NCBI GenBank assembly: GCA_947598155.1
Contig: CANQFC010000002.1
Location: 1 to 64,000 of the forward strand
Length of the DNA: 64,000 nt
Source: an uncultured Clostridia bacterium
GTDB taxonomy: Bacteria; Bacillota; Clostridia; Oscillospirales; Acutalibacteraceae
Direction: 5' to 3'
Position 1 is the first letter of the stretch, and each line of letters begins with the position of its first letter. Below are positions 16,387 to 24,327 of the stretch, one piece after another. Position numbers and translations under genes: made by a program. The notes below the pieces were generated by a model that made no database searches, was not told the DNA's origin, and worked only from the letters and a program-made list of their open reading frames with translations.

Positions 16387-17769
16387 TCAGTCAATTCTCT
16401 TGATTGAATATTTAACCGTATTCTTTGATTTTTCTTCGCGTTTGTCAAAAAAGCTTTCCGCCTGTTGCGGAAACGCGATATACGAAAGCACGTCTTCATC
16501 GGATTTAGCCTTGTCTCCGATTTCGGCCTTGCCTTTTTCAAATCCGGGTTCAAGTGTGTCGGCAAATCGGCAGGTTATGGGTGAACTGTCGCCTAAAACT
16601 TTCTTTTTAAGCTCCTCGTTGATTTCACCGGGAGCTTTGCCGTATTCACCCTTGATGTAAGCTTTAATCTCTTTTGAAATATTCTTATATCTCTCACCCA
16701 CAAGCACGTTTGTAACCGCTTGGTTGCCTACCATTTGGCTTAACGGAGTAACAAGGGGAGGGTACCCCATATCCTCACGCACCCTCGGAATTTCAATAAG
16801 CGCCTCTTCCATTTTGTCAAGAGCGTGCATATCCTCAAGGTTTGCCATCATATTTGAAAGCATACCGCCCGGAACCTTGTATGTTAAAGCGTCGGTGTCC
16901 GTAACGAGCGCTTTCGGCTTTAACAGACCCGATGAAAGGTATGAGTCGCGAAGCGGTTTAAAATGGTCGTTTACAGCTTTTAATACTGTTCTGTCAAGCC
17001 CTGTATCATAGCCAAGACCCGTAAGAGCGTCGTGGAGCGTTTCGGTAGCAGGCTGTGACGTACCTCCGGAGAAACAGGAGGTTGCGGTGTCAATAATGTC
17101 GCACCCGGCCTCAACCGCTTTAAGGATAGTCATATATGCCATTCCGGTTGTGCAGTGCGTGTGAAGAATAACAGGCATATCGGGCAAAGCGTCTTTAATT
17201 GCGCCGACAAGGTCTTTGGCCTCAACCGGTGTCATAACGCCCGCCATATCCTTAATACATATCGTTGTACAGCCCATTTCTTTCATTTCTCTTACAATCT
17301 CAACGTACTTTTCCAACGTGTGAACGGGACTTGTCGTATATGATATTGCGCCGGAGGCGACCGCGCCATTCTTTATTGTTTCTTCAACAGCAACTTTAAT
17401 ATTTCTTGTATCGTTGAGAGCGTCGAATATTCTGATAACGTCAATGCCGTTTTTAACGCTGTTTTTGACAAACATTCTTACAACGTCGTCAGGGTAATGC
17501 TTGTATCCGAGAAGATTTTGACCTCTGAGTAGCATCTGAAGACGTGTATCGGGGCATTTTTCTTTGATTTTTCTGAGCCTTTCCCACGGGTCTTCGTCAA
17601 GATAACGCAGGCAGGAGTCAAAGGTCGCGCCTCCCCAACACTCAATGGAATAGTACCCGGCCTTGTTGAGCGTTTCAAGAACCGGCTCAAAGTCCTTAAA
17701 CGGCATTCTTGTCGCCATAAGAGATTGGTTAGCGTCTCTCAATACCGTTTCGGTAAACTGAACTTTCAT
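16387..17769 (-). CDS. oadA: Biotin-dependent carboxyltransferase, decarboxylase alpha subunit
   Basis: 460 residues: HMGL-like TIM barrel with the metal and substrate residues in TVLRDANQS (Asp12), the MLLRGQN loop, CIKDMAG (catalytic Lys region) and LHTHCTTGM (His-x-His metal pair), then the conserved carboxylase C-terminal domain ending near residue 440 without a biotinyl domain. It transfers CO2 from an oxo-acid (most likely oxaloacetate) to biotin. The same fold serves pyruvate carboxylase 5S subunits, so the substrate is inferred from the pump genes beside it. Start ATG 17769 after ACGGAGGTT. Confidence 0.9.
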   Translation of the reverse strand: MKVQFTETVLRDANQSLMATRMPFKDFEPVLETLNKAGYYSIECWGGATFDSCLRYLDEDPWERLRKIKEKCPDTRLQMLLRGQNLLGYKHYPDDVVRMFVKNSVKNGIDVIRIFDALNDTRNIKVAVEETIKNGAVASGAISYTTSPVHTLEKYVEIVREMKEMGCTTICIKDMAGVMTPVEAKDLVGAIKDALPDMPVILHTHCTTGMAYMTILKAVEAGCDIIDTATSCFSGGTSQPATETLHDALTGLGYDTGLDRTVLKAVNDHFKPLRDSYLSSGLLKPKALVTDTDALTYKVPGGMLSNMMANLEDMHALDKMEEALIEIPRVREDMGYPPLVTPLSQMVGNQAVTNVLVGERYKNISKEIKAYIKGEYGKAPGEINEELKKKVLGDSSPITCRFADTLEPGFEKGKAEIGDKAKSDEDVLSYIAFPQQAESFFDKREEKSKNTVKYSIKRID

Positions 17770-17840
17770 ATATTAACCTCCGTTAAAAATATCATCTGCT
17801 AAAATAAATCCAAATTTCGCCATTTTAAAATTATGAGATG

Positions 17841-17869
17841 ATTTTATCACTTATTCGATTTTTTTTCAA
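17841..17869 (-). promoter_or_regulatory. Promoter of the decarboxylase operon
   Basis: On the minus strand TTGAAA, 17 bases, TAAAAT, leaving a leader of about 65 bases before oadA. Confidence 0.65.
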
Positions 17870-17897
17870 GCGGATTTACAAACATAATTGTTTTTCG

Positions 17898-18272
17898 TTA
17901 TTTTTTATCAGATTTTTTCTTTTTGCCGGAAAAAAATGTTAAAATTCCCGTAATTATCAAAAAAACTGCAAAAGCGTAAGACAAATATTCCGTTTTCAGG
18001 GATTTAAGCAAAAATCCGGCAAAAAGAGCGCCTATACAGCCGCCTAAAATTACGGGGTATATTTCTTTGTATTTTATCTGTTTTTTTACGGTGTAAATAA
18101 CGGTGGATATAACCGCGCACGGAACAAAAAACGCGAGGTTTATTCCCTGGGATTTTACCTGCGGCAAATTCTCAAATATTACAAGATATATTATAAGTAT
18201 TCCTCCGCCGCCAAATCCCATTGAGCCGACAAGCCCCGCAAGGAACGAGGCGATAGCTTTTATTATACTCAT
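17898..18272 (-). CDS. TSUP (TauE/SafE) permease, half-size subunit B
   Basis: 124 residues with four hydrophobic segments and the GSMGFGGGGIL motif of one repeat of the TSUP sulfite/sulfonate exporter family. A normal TSUP protein has two such repeats in one chain of about 250 residues; here each is a separate gene. ATGA overlap with the upstream half gives 4-base coupling. It probably forms a heterodimer with that half. The substrate is unknown. Confidence 0.8.
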   Translation of the reverse strand: MSIIKAIASFLAGLVGSMGFGGGGILIIYLVIFENLPQVKSQGINLAFFVPCAVISTVIYTVKKQIKYKEIYPVILGGCIGALFAGFLLKSLKTEYLSYAFAVFLIITGILTFFSGKKKKSDKK

Positions 18273-18619
18273 TTTGTAATCATCCTAACGCCTGCCCAAA
18301 TCATAAATACCGCAAAAGCTGATTTGAGAAATTTATTTGAAGTTTTTTTAATTACGAACGTGCCGAGTATTGCCCCCGGAAGGCCGAAAAGAATATATGA
18401 GTAAGTTTCCCGCAAGTTGACATTTCCGTTTAAAAGATATATAATTAAGCTAATTACAGTTATCGGCAAAATTGTTGCAACTGCGTTGATTTGCGAGCTT
18501 TTTTGGTCAAATCCGCATTTTTTGTAGAGCGGCACGGTAAGCATACCGCCCCCTGCGCCGAGAGTAACGTTTACAATGCCTATTGCAATTCCGGCAAAAA
18601 ACTTTTTTAAATTATTCAT
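18269..18619 (-). CDS. TSUP (TauE/SafE) permease, half-size subunit A
   Basis: 116 residues from ATG 18619; an in-frame upstream start at 18694 would run through the divergent gene's ribosome site and adds residues unlike the family. Four hydrophobic segments; the GIVNVTLGAGGGMLTVPLY motif near the start is the TSUP repeat signature. It pairs with the gene at 17898. Its start lies 31 bases from the divergent gene at 18651. Confidence 0.8.
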   Translation of the reverse strand: MNNLKKFFAGIAIGIVNVTLGAGGGMLTVPLYKKCGFDQKSSQINAVATILPITVISLIIYLLNGNVNLRETYSYILFGLPGAILGTFVIKKTSNKFLKSAFAVFMIWAGVRMITK

Positions 18620-18650
18620 TAGTACTTTCAACTGCCTTCGGAGGTTTAAT

Positions 18651-19328
18651 ATGGGTAAAAAATATAAATTCCGCAGTGGTTTAAATAAATACATCTTTAT
18701 TGCCCTTGCGTTTTACCACGCGGCAATCATAGTTCCTTTCTTTATAAATAATTACCTTTGGAAAGACGTTATAACGTGGTATGCTTATACGCTTTTGGCA
18801 ATAGATGCTTTAATTCTTTTACCGCTTATATTTAATACATATTATTCCCTTGAAGACACATATTTATTTGTTTTTCAATGGCCCTTTACAAGACTTAAAA
18901 TTTATTACAACGATATTTTTATTATTGACAGCGATCTTCCGAGCGACGCCTCAAAAAAGCAAAAGAAAAAATACGGCTTTACCAATAAGGAACTCGTTAT
19001 AGGATTTTATGCCGAGGTGGCGGACCGCAAGGAAAAAAAGATTAAAAAAGTAAAAAAATATATAGCTATTACGCCTAAAGAGTACGACGCGTTTATGATA
19101 AGAATCGGCGGCAAATTCACAAGCGCCAAAAAAGTGGCCTCAAAGCTTGAAGAAACCTTGAAAATCAACGAGGAAGAACATAAAAAGAAAAAAGCGTCGG
19201 TTGCACTTGAAAGGCGCAAAAAATCAGAAGAAAATAAACCCGTCGACGTTGTGATAGAGCCTAAAAAGAAGACCGATTTAAACTCTGATTTCTATAATAC
19301 CGAGAATTCCGAAAAAGCAGACGAATAA
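18651..19328 (+). CDS. Membrane protein with PH-like domain and charged tail
   Basis: 225 residues from ATG 18651 (GGAGGTTTAAT upstream); the longer in-frame start at 18576 overlaps the divergent TSUP gene. Two membrane helices (about 13-33 and 43-63), then a beta-rich stretch (YYSLEDTYLFVFQWPFTRLKI) typical of bacterial PH-like domains attached to membrane hairpins, then a Lys/Glu-rich, probably helical tail (150-225). Function unknown. Confidence 0.6.
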   Translation: MGKKYKFRSGLNKYIFIALAFYHAAIIVPFFINNYLWKDVITWYAYTLLAIDALILLPLIFNTYYSLEDTYLFVFQWPFTRLKIYYNDIFIIDSDLPSDASKKQKKKYGFTNKELVIGFYAEVADRKEKKIKKVKKYIAITPKEYDAFMIRIGGKFTSAKKVASKLEETLKINEEEHKKKKASVALERRKKSEENKPVDVVIEPKKKTDLNSDFYNTENSEKADE

Positions 19329-19330
19329 AA

Positions 19331-19363
19331 ACAAGCCGATACATTGAGTATCGGCTTGTTTTC
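19331..19363. terminator. Terminator (bidirectional in form)
   Basis: ACAAGCCGATAC and GTATCGGCTTGT form a perfect 12-bp stem with a 5-base loop and T-tract on the plus strand; the A-rich left flank (AATAAAAAC) gives T's in the other direction. It is followed at once by repeat copy 5. Confidence 0.92.
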
Positions 19364-19387
19364 AATAAGGGCTTGCACCGTCATTAT
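19362..19387. repeat. Dispersed palindromic repeat, copy 5
   Basis: TCAATAAGGGCTTGCACCGT followed by CATTAT. It starts within the T-tract of the preceding terminator. Confidence 0.75.
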
Positions 19388-19402
19388 GGTATTATACGGA
19401 AT

Positions 19403-19672
19403 TTAATGCGCCAAGAATAAAACATTTATAAAAAGCATCATAATAACTCCTGTTATCCCAAACAGCGAGAAAAAGCCCAAAGACCAAAAATTGAGCGGTA
19501 TTCTGACGTCTATTACAGTACCTATGAGGTTTACGGCTAAAAGCGCGCAAATTCCCTGAACGGCTGTCAAAAATGTTCCTATAAGAAATTTTTTGTTTTT
19601 AAAAAGCAGAACCGACTGTGCAACAAACAAAATACCGAAAAGCAATAATAAAACTAATTTTCCGGAATTCAA
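19403..19672 (-). CDS. bofA: BofA-family membrane protein (pro-sigma-K processing inhibitor-like)
   Basis: 89 residues, three hydrophobic segments. The C-terminal half (VNLIGTVIDVRIPLNFWSL then LFGITGVIMMLF) matches the BofA pattern of N-x-x-G, P-x-N and G-x-x-G in the last two helices. In Bacillus BofA restrains the SpoIVFB protease in the mother cell during sporulation. The start is TTG 19672 with AAGGAG 7 bases upstream. Assignment to the family is good; the role in this organism is inferred. Confidence 0.7.
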   Translation of the reverse strand: MNSGKLVLLLLFGILFVAQSVLLFKNKKFLIGTFLTAVQGICALLAVNLIGTVIDVRIPLNFWSLGFFSLFGITGVIMMLFINVLFLAH

Positions 19673-19761
19673 GCTATCACTCCTTGTCTTTTTTTATATA
19701 TTTATTAAAGCGCGGGGTAAAATATACTGCCGAAGTTAAATAAAAATTCATTTATATTCTA

Positions 19762-19790
19762 TTGACCGCGGAATAAAAAACAAGTATAAT
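19762..19790 (+). promoter_or_regulatory. Promoter of the gene at 19819
   Basis: TTGACC, 17 bases, TATAAT, 28 bases before the start codon. Confidence 0.75.
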
Positions 19791-19818
19791 AATTAAAAAT
19801 GGATTTAACGGTGAGAAT

Positions 19819-20490
19819 ATGCAGAAGATTGTTGATACGAATATTATTGATATAATTGCATTTTCCAATGGTATAATATATACAAAAAAAAGTGAAACAC
19901 AGAGCGGCGCGGTTAGGGTTAAATTTTACGGATATGACATAAAAAGGATGCAGAAAACGCCTGTTACAAAAAGCGTTTATCTTCTTAACAAATACGGCGC
20001 GGAGTACAAAAAAATTGCGGAGCAGTTAGGCGATTATGTCTCCTGCGACGCCGATATTTCTGAGTCAAAGCAGATTATAGTTGTTTACCCGAGCGGCGAG
20101 GCGGGCATTTTTTCACAGGACGGAAATATGCTTTGGTCAAGCGATTTGCGTTACCACGAAAGTGAAATTGCCGGCGTAGTCTGCGACGGGCGTTATATTT
20201 GGAGCGTTGTCCCCGAGCAAAACTGCGTTGTAAACTATTCGCTTTCGCATAAAAAATTCAGTATGCGGATAGGCTCTCTTATGTCGGATTCATTTCAAAA
20301 GCCCGTTTCGCTTTCAAAATACAACGACGAGCTTTATGTTTGCAATGAAAAATCTCAAAAAGTGAGGGTAATAAATCTAAAGGATTACTCAGTCAAAGAT
20401 TTCCGCATTTTTGATGAGCCGGTATATAAGTATCTGCGTTCCTGCGGCAGAGAAATAGTTTGGCTGGAATCAGGCATATATATTTTGTAA
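19819..20490 (+). CDS. Beta-propeller-like protein, function unknown
   Basis: 223 residues with no signal peptide or membrane helix. Repeated beta-strand blocks with a hydrophobic-Ser-Asp pattern (for instance GIFSQDGNMLWSSD, then GRYIWSVVPEQNCVVNYS, then NDELYVCNEKSQKVRVIN) suggest a WD/PQQ-like propeller of three to five blades. I recognise no family. ATG 19819 has only a weak GTGAG site. The DUF1292 gene begins 27 bases downstream and may be cotranscribed. Confidence 0.55.
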   Translation: MQKIVDTNIIDIIAFSNGIIYTKKSETQSGAVRVKFYGYDIKRMQKTPVTKSVYLLNKYGAEYKKIAEQLGDYVSCDADISESKQIIVVYPSGEAGIFSQDGNMLWSSDLRYHESEIAGVVCDGRYIWSVVPEQNCVVNYSLSHKKFSMRIGSLMSDSFQKPVSLSKYNDELYVCNEKSQKVRVINLKDYSVKDFRIFDEPVYKYLRSCGREIVWLESGIYIL

Positions 20491-20516
20491 TAATATCGTT
20501 TTTTAGGAGAATAATT

Positions 20517-20828
20517 ATGAATGAAGAATACAACCCTGATTTGGTAACCGTTACCGATGACGACGGTAACGAACACGTTTTTGAAGAGCTTGACAGAATT
20601 GAAACCGACGCCGCGCGCTATGTAGCGCTTTTACCGTATTTTGAAAATCCCGAAGAAATGCTTGAGGACGACGGCGAGGTAATAGTTCTTAAAGTTATTG
20701 AGGAGGACGGCGAAACTTATCTTGTTCAGATTGACGATGAAGGCGAATATGAAGAGATAAGCGCAATTTTTGAAGAACGACTTGAATCGCTTTGGGAAGA
20801 AGACGCAGAAGACGGTCTTTTTAATTAA
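20517..20828 (+). CDS. DUF1292 family acidic protein
   Basis: 103 residues, very acidic. VTDDDGNEHVFEELDRIE, YVALLPYF and EDGETYLVQIDDEGEYEEI are the characteristic DUF1292 (YrzB-like) blocks found across Firmicutes; function unknown. The start ATG 20517 follows TTTAGGAGAATAATT; an in-frame start at 20460 overlaps the upstream gene. The 6S RNA begins 10 bases after its stop. Confidence 0.85.
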   Translation: MNEEYNPDLVTVTDDDGNEHVFEELDRIETDAARYVALLPYFENPEEMLEDDGEVIVLKVIEEDGETYLVQIDDEGEYEEISAIFEERLESLWEEDAEDGLFN

Positions 20829-20838
20829 GCGATGTTTT

Positions 20839-21024
20839 AACCCTGCGGAGCACGATAACTACGGTAAATATTAACCCAACAAACTTTTCAAGGGAGTCAG
20901 GACTCCGTTGCCGGGGAGCAGACCTCCCGCGGTTACGCGGACGAAGGGAGCACGTAGGCCTCGGGATGACACCCACCTGCTTACACGCAGGTTATTATTA
21001 ACCGTTCCCGACTTCGCGGGGGTT
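20839..21024 (+). ncRNA. ssrS: 6S RNA
   Basis: About 186 nt. The ends pair as a 12-bp closing stem: AACCCTGCGGAG with CTTCGCGGGGGTT (one bulged G). An inner helix pairs ACGGTAAATA with TATTAACCGT (one mismatch). GGATGACACCCACCTGC is strikingly like the 3' side of the E. coli 6S central bubble (GACGACACATTCACCTTG), and here as there it continues into a small hairpin (ACCTGC/GCAGGT, 20981-20996). 6S RNA binds sigma-70/A RNA polymerase by mimicking an open promoter. It starts 10 bases after the DUF1292 stop; I see no consensus promoter of its own, so it may be processed from the longer transcript. Confidence 0.8.
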
Positions 21025-21052
21025 TTAATAAGCGCTTGCCCCGTTAATGACG
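21025..21052. repeat. Dispersed palindromic repeat, copy 6
   Basis: TTAATAAGCGCTTGCCCCGT followed by TAATGACG, abutting the 3' end of 6S RNA. Confidence 0.75.
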
Positions 21053-21112
21053 CATCAAGGTTCGGCAACAGCCGATTAGGGGAATATGTTAAACTTAATT
21101 TAAAGAGTAAAA

Positions 21113-21145
21113 ACAAGGCCATTTATAAAATGAGCCTTATTTTTT
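21113..21145 (+). terminator. Terminator downstream of 6S RNA
   Basis: AAGGCCATTT pairs with AAATGAGCCTT (one bulge), followed by a T-run (TTATTTTTTT). Between copy 6 of the repeat and this stem, 21053-21112 holds no gene I can see. Confidence 0.7.
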
Positions 21146-21210
21146 TGATTTCCTGCTGAAATAACCGAATTATTTTAATGTACGGCTGAATTATGAACAA
21201 AAAAGCTGTC

Positions 21211-21247
21211 AACACTCCTCTTGTATTTACAGAAAAGGAGTGTTTTT
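21211..21247 (+). promoter_or_regulatory. Hairpin sequestering the spoIIR ribosome-binding site
   Basis: AACACTCCT (21211-21219) is perfectly complementary to AGGAGTGTT (21236-21244), which includes the Shine-Dalgarno AGGAG of spoIIR, with a 16-base loop. Five T (21243-21247) follow up to the ATG at 21248, so the same structure could act as a terminator or as a translational lock. Confidence 0.6.
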
Positions 21248-21886
21248 ATGAAAAATAAGGACAATAAACAAAACATAAAAAAAAGAATATTTAAAATCGA
21301 GGCATCTGTTTTGGCGGCTCTGCTTATTGCTTTCGCGCTGAACATTTCAAGCTTTTCAGCGGAATGCAGAAATATCCGCGCAAAAATGCTTCGTATGCAC
21401 GTTATTGCAAATTCCGACTCATCAGATGACCAGGCGCTGAAACTAAAGGTGCGTGACGCCGTCCTCGCCGAGGGAAAGGATATTTTTGACGGCTCTGTTA
21501 CGGCAGACCAAGCAATGGCGAAAATACTCCCCGAAACCGAGCGCCTGCGGCAAGCGGCTCTTGCCGTTATTGAAAAAGAGGGGCGCGATTATGACGTCAA
21601 AATAACGGTCGGCAACGAATTTTTCGCCACAAGGACGTATGATGATTGCGTAACTCTTCCCGCGGGGTATTACACTGCTGTTAAGGTGATAATAGGCGAG
21701 GGCAAGGGCCGCAACTGGTGGTGTGTGATGTTTCCGCCGATGTGCCTGCCCGCCGCAGTAAAAGAATGCGAGGTTTCAGATGTGCTCAATGAAAACGAAA
21801 CCGAAATTGTAGAGGGCGGAGAGAAGTACCGCTTTAAATTCAAAATAGTGGAAATATTTGAAAAATTTTCAGAAAAATTCAAATAA
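21248..21886 (+). CDS. spoIIR: Stage II sporulation protein R
   Basis: 212 residues from ATG 21248 (AAAAGGAG 8 bases upstream). One N-terminal membrane/signal segment (about 12-32), then the family hallmark RMHVIANSDSSDDQALKLKVRDAVL and a C-terminal NWWCVMFPPMCLP block. SpoIIR is secreted from the forespore and activates the SpoIIGA protease, which matures sigma-E. The gene indicates a spore-forming lineage. Family identity is clear; whether this organism sporulates is not shown. Confidence 0.92.
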   Translation: MKNKDNKQNIKKRIFKIEASVLAALLIAFALNISSFSAECRNIRAKMLRMHVIANSDSSDDQALKLKVRDAVLAEGKDIFDGSVTADQAMAKILPETERLRQAALAVIEKEGRDYDVKITVGNEFFATRTYDDCVTLPAGYYTAVKVIIGEGKGRNWWCVMFPPMCLPAAVKECEVSDVLNENETEIVEGGEKYRFKFKIVEIFEKFSEKFK

Positions 21887-21985
21887 CTATTTACAACTTG
21901 TAAAAAATTTAATAGAATAATATTCGGTGTTGTTTGCCTTACGGCAAAAAGTCTTTAATCAAACTTATATGAAAGGTTGTTTGTT

Positions 21986-22729
21986 ATGCCGCTTATTATT
22001 TCTCACAGAGGAGCTAATAAATATGCTCCGCAAAATACGCTTCCGGCGTTTTCAAAGGCGGTTGAGCTTTTGTCCGACGGCATTGAAACCGATGTTCATC
22101 TTTCAAAAGACGGCGAAATAGTTATCTGCCACAATTATACGGTAGACGCAACCTCAAACGGAGAGGGCTCTATTGACAATATGACCTTTTCGGAGCTCCG
22201 CAAATTGGATTTCGGCTCATATTTCAGCTCGGATTTTAAAGGAACTTTAATTCCGACTCTTTCCGAGCTTCTTGAAATAGTAAAAGATATGACGCTTGTT
22301 AATATTGAAATTAAACCTCCTAAAAAACCAAACGACCTTGTCAAGCGCACTCTTGACGAGGTACATAAATTCGGAATAGAAAAAAATGTGATAATTTCCT
22401 GTTTTGACCCTGAATGTATCCGGCTTTCAAAAGAACTTGACCCTCAAATTAAAACGGGATTTCTCTATGAAACCGGCGATTTAGCCGACGAGGTCAGAAA
22501 ATACGGCATAGCAAAATACTGCCGTGAGCTAAACGCCGACGCCGCGCATCCTGAAAAGATTTTGATTACCGAAGAAGAGGTGTCATCACTTCATAATGCG
22601 GGAATGGCGGTAAATCCCTGGACGGTCAACGAATATGACGAGATAGTCAGTCTTACAAGAATGGGATGCGACGCTTTAATTACAAATGTGCCTGATTTTT
22701 GCAGAAATGTTTTGGAGGGGATAAAATGA
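21986..22729 (+). CDS. Glycerophosphodiester phosphodiesterase
   Basis: 247 residues, cytoplasmic. HRGANKYAPQNTLPAF gives the catalytic His/Arg and Glu region, IETDVHLSKDGEIVICHN gives the metal-binding Glu/Asp and second catalytic His (HN replaces the common HD), and NIEIKPP carries another Glu ligand. It hydrolyses glycerophosphodiesters to glycerol-3-phosphate and an alcohol. ATG 21986 follows GAAAGG; an in-frame TTG at 21977 is less likely. A 4-base ATGA overlap couples it to the GH20 gene. Confidence 0.9.
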   Translation: MPLIISHRGANKYAPQNTLPAFSKAVELLSDGIETDVHLSKDGEIVICHNYTVDATSNGEGSIDNMTFSELRKLDFGSYFSSDFKGTLIPTLSELLEIVKDMTLVNIEIKPPKKPNDLVKRTLDEVHKFGIEKNVIISCFDPECIRLSKELDPQIKTGFLYETGDLADEVRKYGIAKYCRELNADAAHPEKILITEEEVSSLHNAGMAVNPWTVNEYDEIVSLTRMGCDALITNVPDFCRNVLEGIK

Positions 22730-24306
22730 ACACGCCGAAATACAGCATTATTCCAAAGCCGCAGCGCTATGATTCGGTAGACGCAAGCTTTACCGTTACA
22801 AGTGAAACACGGGTTCTATGTGTTCCCGAATTTGTCGGCGCAGGAAAATATTTGACGGATTATTTAAAAACAAAGCCAAACGCCTCAAAAGACTCTATCA
22901 AGTTTAATAAAGACAGCTCGGTAGTTAAAGAGGGCTACACTCTTAAAATTGATGACAGAGGCGTTGTAATTACGGCGTCCGACAGCGCGGGCGCGTTTTA
23001 CGGGGCTGTTACGCTTAAAATTATGCTTATGCAAAGCAAAAAGGATAACGGAGTCGCAACGCTCCTCGGCGCGGATATTTACGATTATCCGAGGTTTTCG
23101 CACCGCGGCGGAATGATAGACGATTGCCGCCATTTTTTCGGTACTGAAATAATTAAACAGACGCTTGACAATATGGCTCTGTTAAAGCTAAATAAGTTTC
23201 ACTGGCATTTGAGCGATGACCAGGGGTACAGAATTGAAAGCGAGGTATATCCGCTTTTAAATTCAATAGGCAGTAAGAGAAAGTTTAAACATTTGCAGGG
23301 AAAAGATTTGCCTCTTTCAAAAATTTGCAGGCACGAAAGCGAAGAGAGCGGCTATTGCCATTACTATACCAAGGACGAGATAAGGGATATAGTTGCGTAT
23401 GCCGAAAAACTGCATATTGACGTTATCCCCGAAATTGAACTTCCGGGTCACACGTCTTCCCTGATAGCGTCATATCCCGAGCTTGTTTGCGGCGGCAAAG
23501 GGTGCGAGGTTGAAACTAAAAACGGTATTTTCAAAAATGTTCTTTGCCCGGGTAAAGAAAGTACATACACGTTTGTCGAAAATCTTCTTTCGGAGGTTGT
23601 CGAGCTTTTCCCCTATGAGTATTTTCATATAGGCGGCGACGAGGCACAGCTCGGACATAAGGTTTGGGCGAATGATTGCCCCGACTGCAAAAAAGCTATT
23701 GAAGAGAACGGCGTTAAAACACCTGCCGAATTGCAGTCTGTGTTTATGAACAGAATAAGCGATTTCCTTAAATCCAAGGGAAAAACCTGTATTTGTTGGA
23801 ACGACGGTTTAACCGATTTGGCAGATGAAAGTCTAATTTGCCATTATTGGATTTTGAGAAACCCGCTTTGGGTTAAAAAAGAGTCTAAAAAAAGAAAATT
23901 CATTCTTTCACCGTCAACATACTTTTATTTTGATATGTCCTATTCATATATGCCTCTTAAAAAGACGTATAATTTTAACGAGGCAAAGTTCGGAATTACC
24001 GACGACAGCAAAGTTTTAGGGCTTGAATTTGAAACGTGGAGCGAATGGATTACCGACAAGTCTACGCTTGAATTTTCAATTTACCCAAGAATTTTTGCTT
24101 TTGCCGAGGTGGCGTGGACTAAGGAAAAATACAAAAATTACAAGGATTTTTACAAGCGGCTGGAGTTTTTTAAGCTGTATATGAAATCCAAACGCATTAA
24201 CTACTCGCGCCTTGAAAAAAAGAAATTCGGCGTAAAAAATGTTACCTGCTACCATTTGGGTATTAACGGCAACGAATACAAATACAATGAAAATCTTAAA
24301 AATTAA
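22726..24306 (+). CDS. GH20 beta-N-acetylhexosaminidase
   Basis: 526 residues from ATG 22726 (GGAGGGGATAAA upstream). N-terminal GH20b-like alpha/beta domain (about 1-125), then a catalytic barrel with HWHLSDDQGYRIE, PEIELPGHTSS and the catalytic Asp-Glu pair in HIGGDEAQLG, then Trp-rich active-site strands (WSEWITD). It removes terminal GlcNAc or GalNAc from glycans or peptidoglycan fragments. No signal peptide, so it acts in the cytoplasm on imported sugars. It is cotranscribed with the diesterase upstream and probably the Na/Pi symporter downstream (21-base gap). Confidence 0.9.
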   Translation: MNTPKYSIIPKPQRYDSVDASFTVTSETRVLCVPEFVGAGKYLTDYLKTKPNASKDSIKFNKDSSVVKEGYTLKIDDRGVVITASDSAGAFYGAVTLKIMLMQSKKDNGVATLLGADIYDYPRFSHRGGMIDDCRHFFGTEIIKQTLDNMALLKLNKFHWHLSDDQGYRIESEVYPLLNSIGSKRKFKHLQGKDLPLSKICRHESEESGYCHYYTKDEIRDIVAYAEKLHIDVIPEIELPGHTSSLIASYPELVCGGKGCEVETKNGIFKNVLCPGKESTYTFVENLLSEVVELFPYEYFHIGGDEAQLGHKVWANDCPDCKKAIEENGVKTPAELQSVFMNRISDFLKSKGKTCICWNDGLTDLADESLICHYWILRNPLWVKKESKKRKFILSPSTYFYFDMSYSYMPLKKTYNFNEAKFGITDDSKVLGLEFETWSEWITDKSTLEFSIYPRIFAFAEVAWTKEKYKNYKDFYKRLEFFKLYMKSKRINYSRLEKKKFGVKNVTCYHLGINGNEYKYNENLKN

Positions 24307-24327
24307 GATTTGTATTTGAGGTGAAAT

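Noticed and set aside
17898-18619. Single TSUP gene broken by a frameshift
   Set aside because: Each half has its own start and a clean ATGA junction, and separate half-size TSUP genes are a recognisable arrangement.
20871-21159. Two 83-residue frames, one on each strand, over the 6S RNA region
   Set aside because: They lie across the structured RNA and a repeat, lack a ribosome site and do not resemble proteins.
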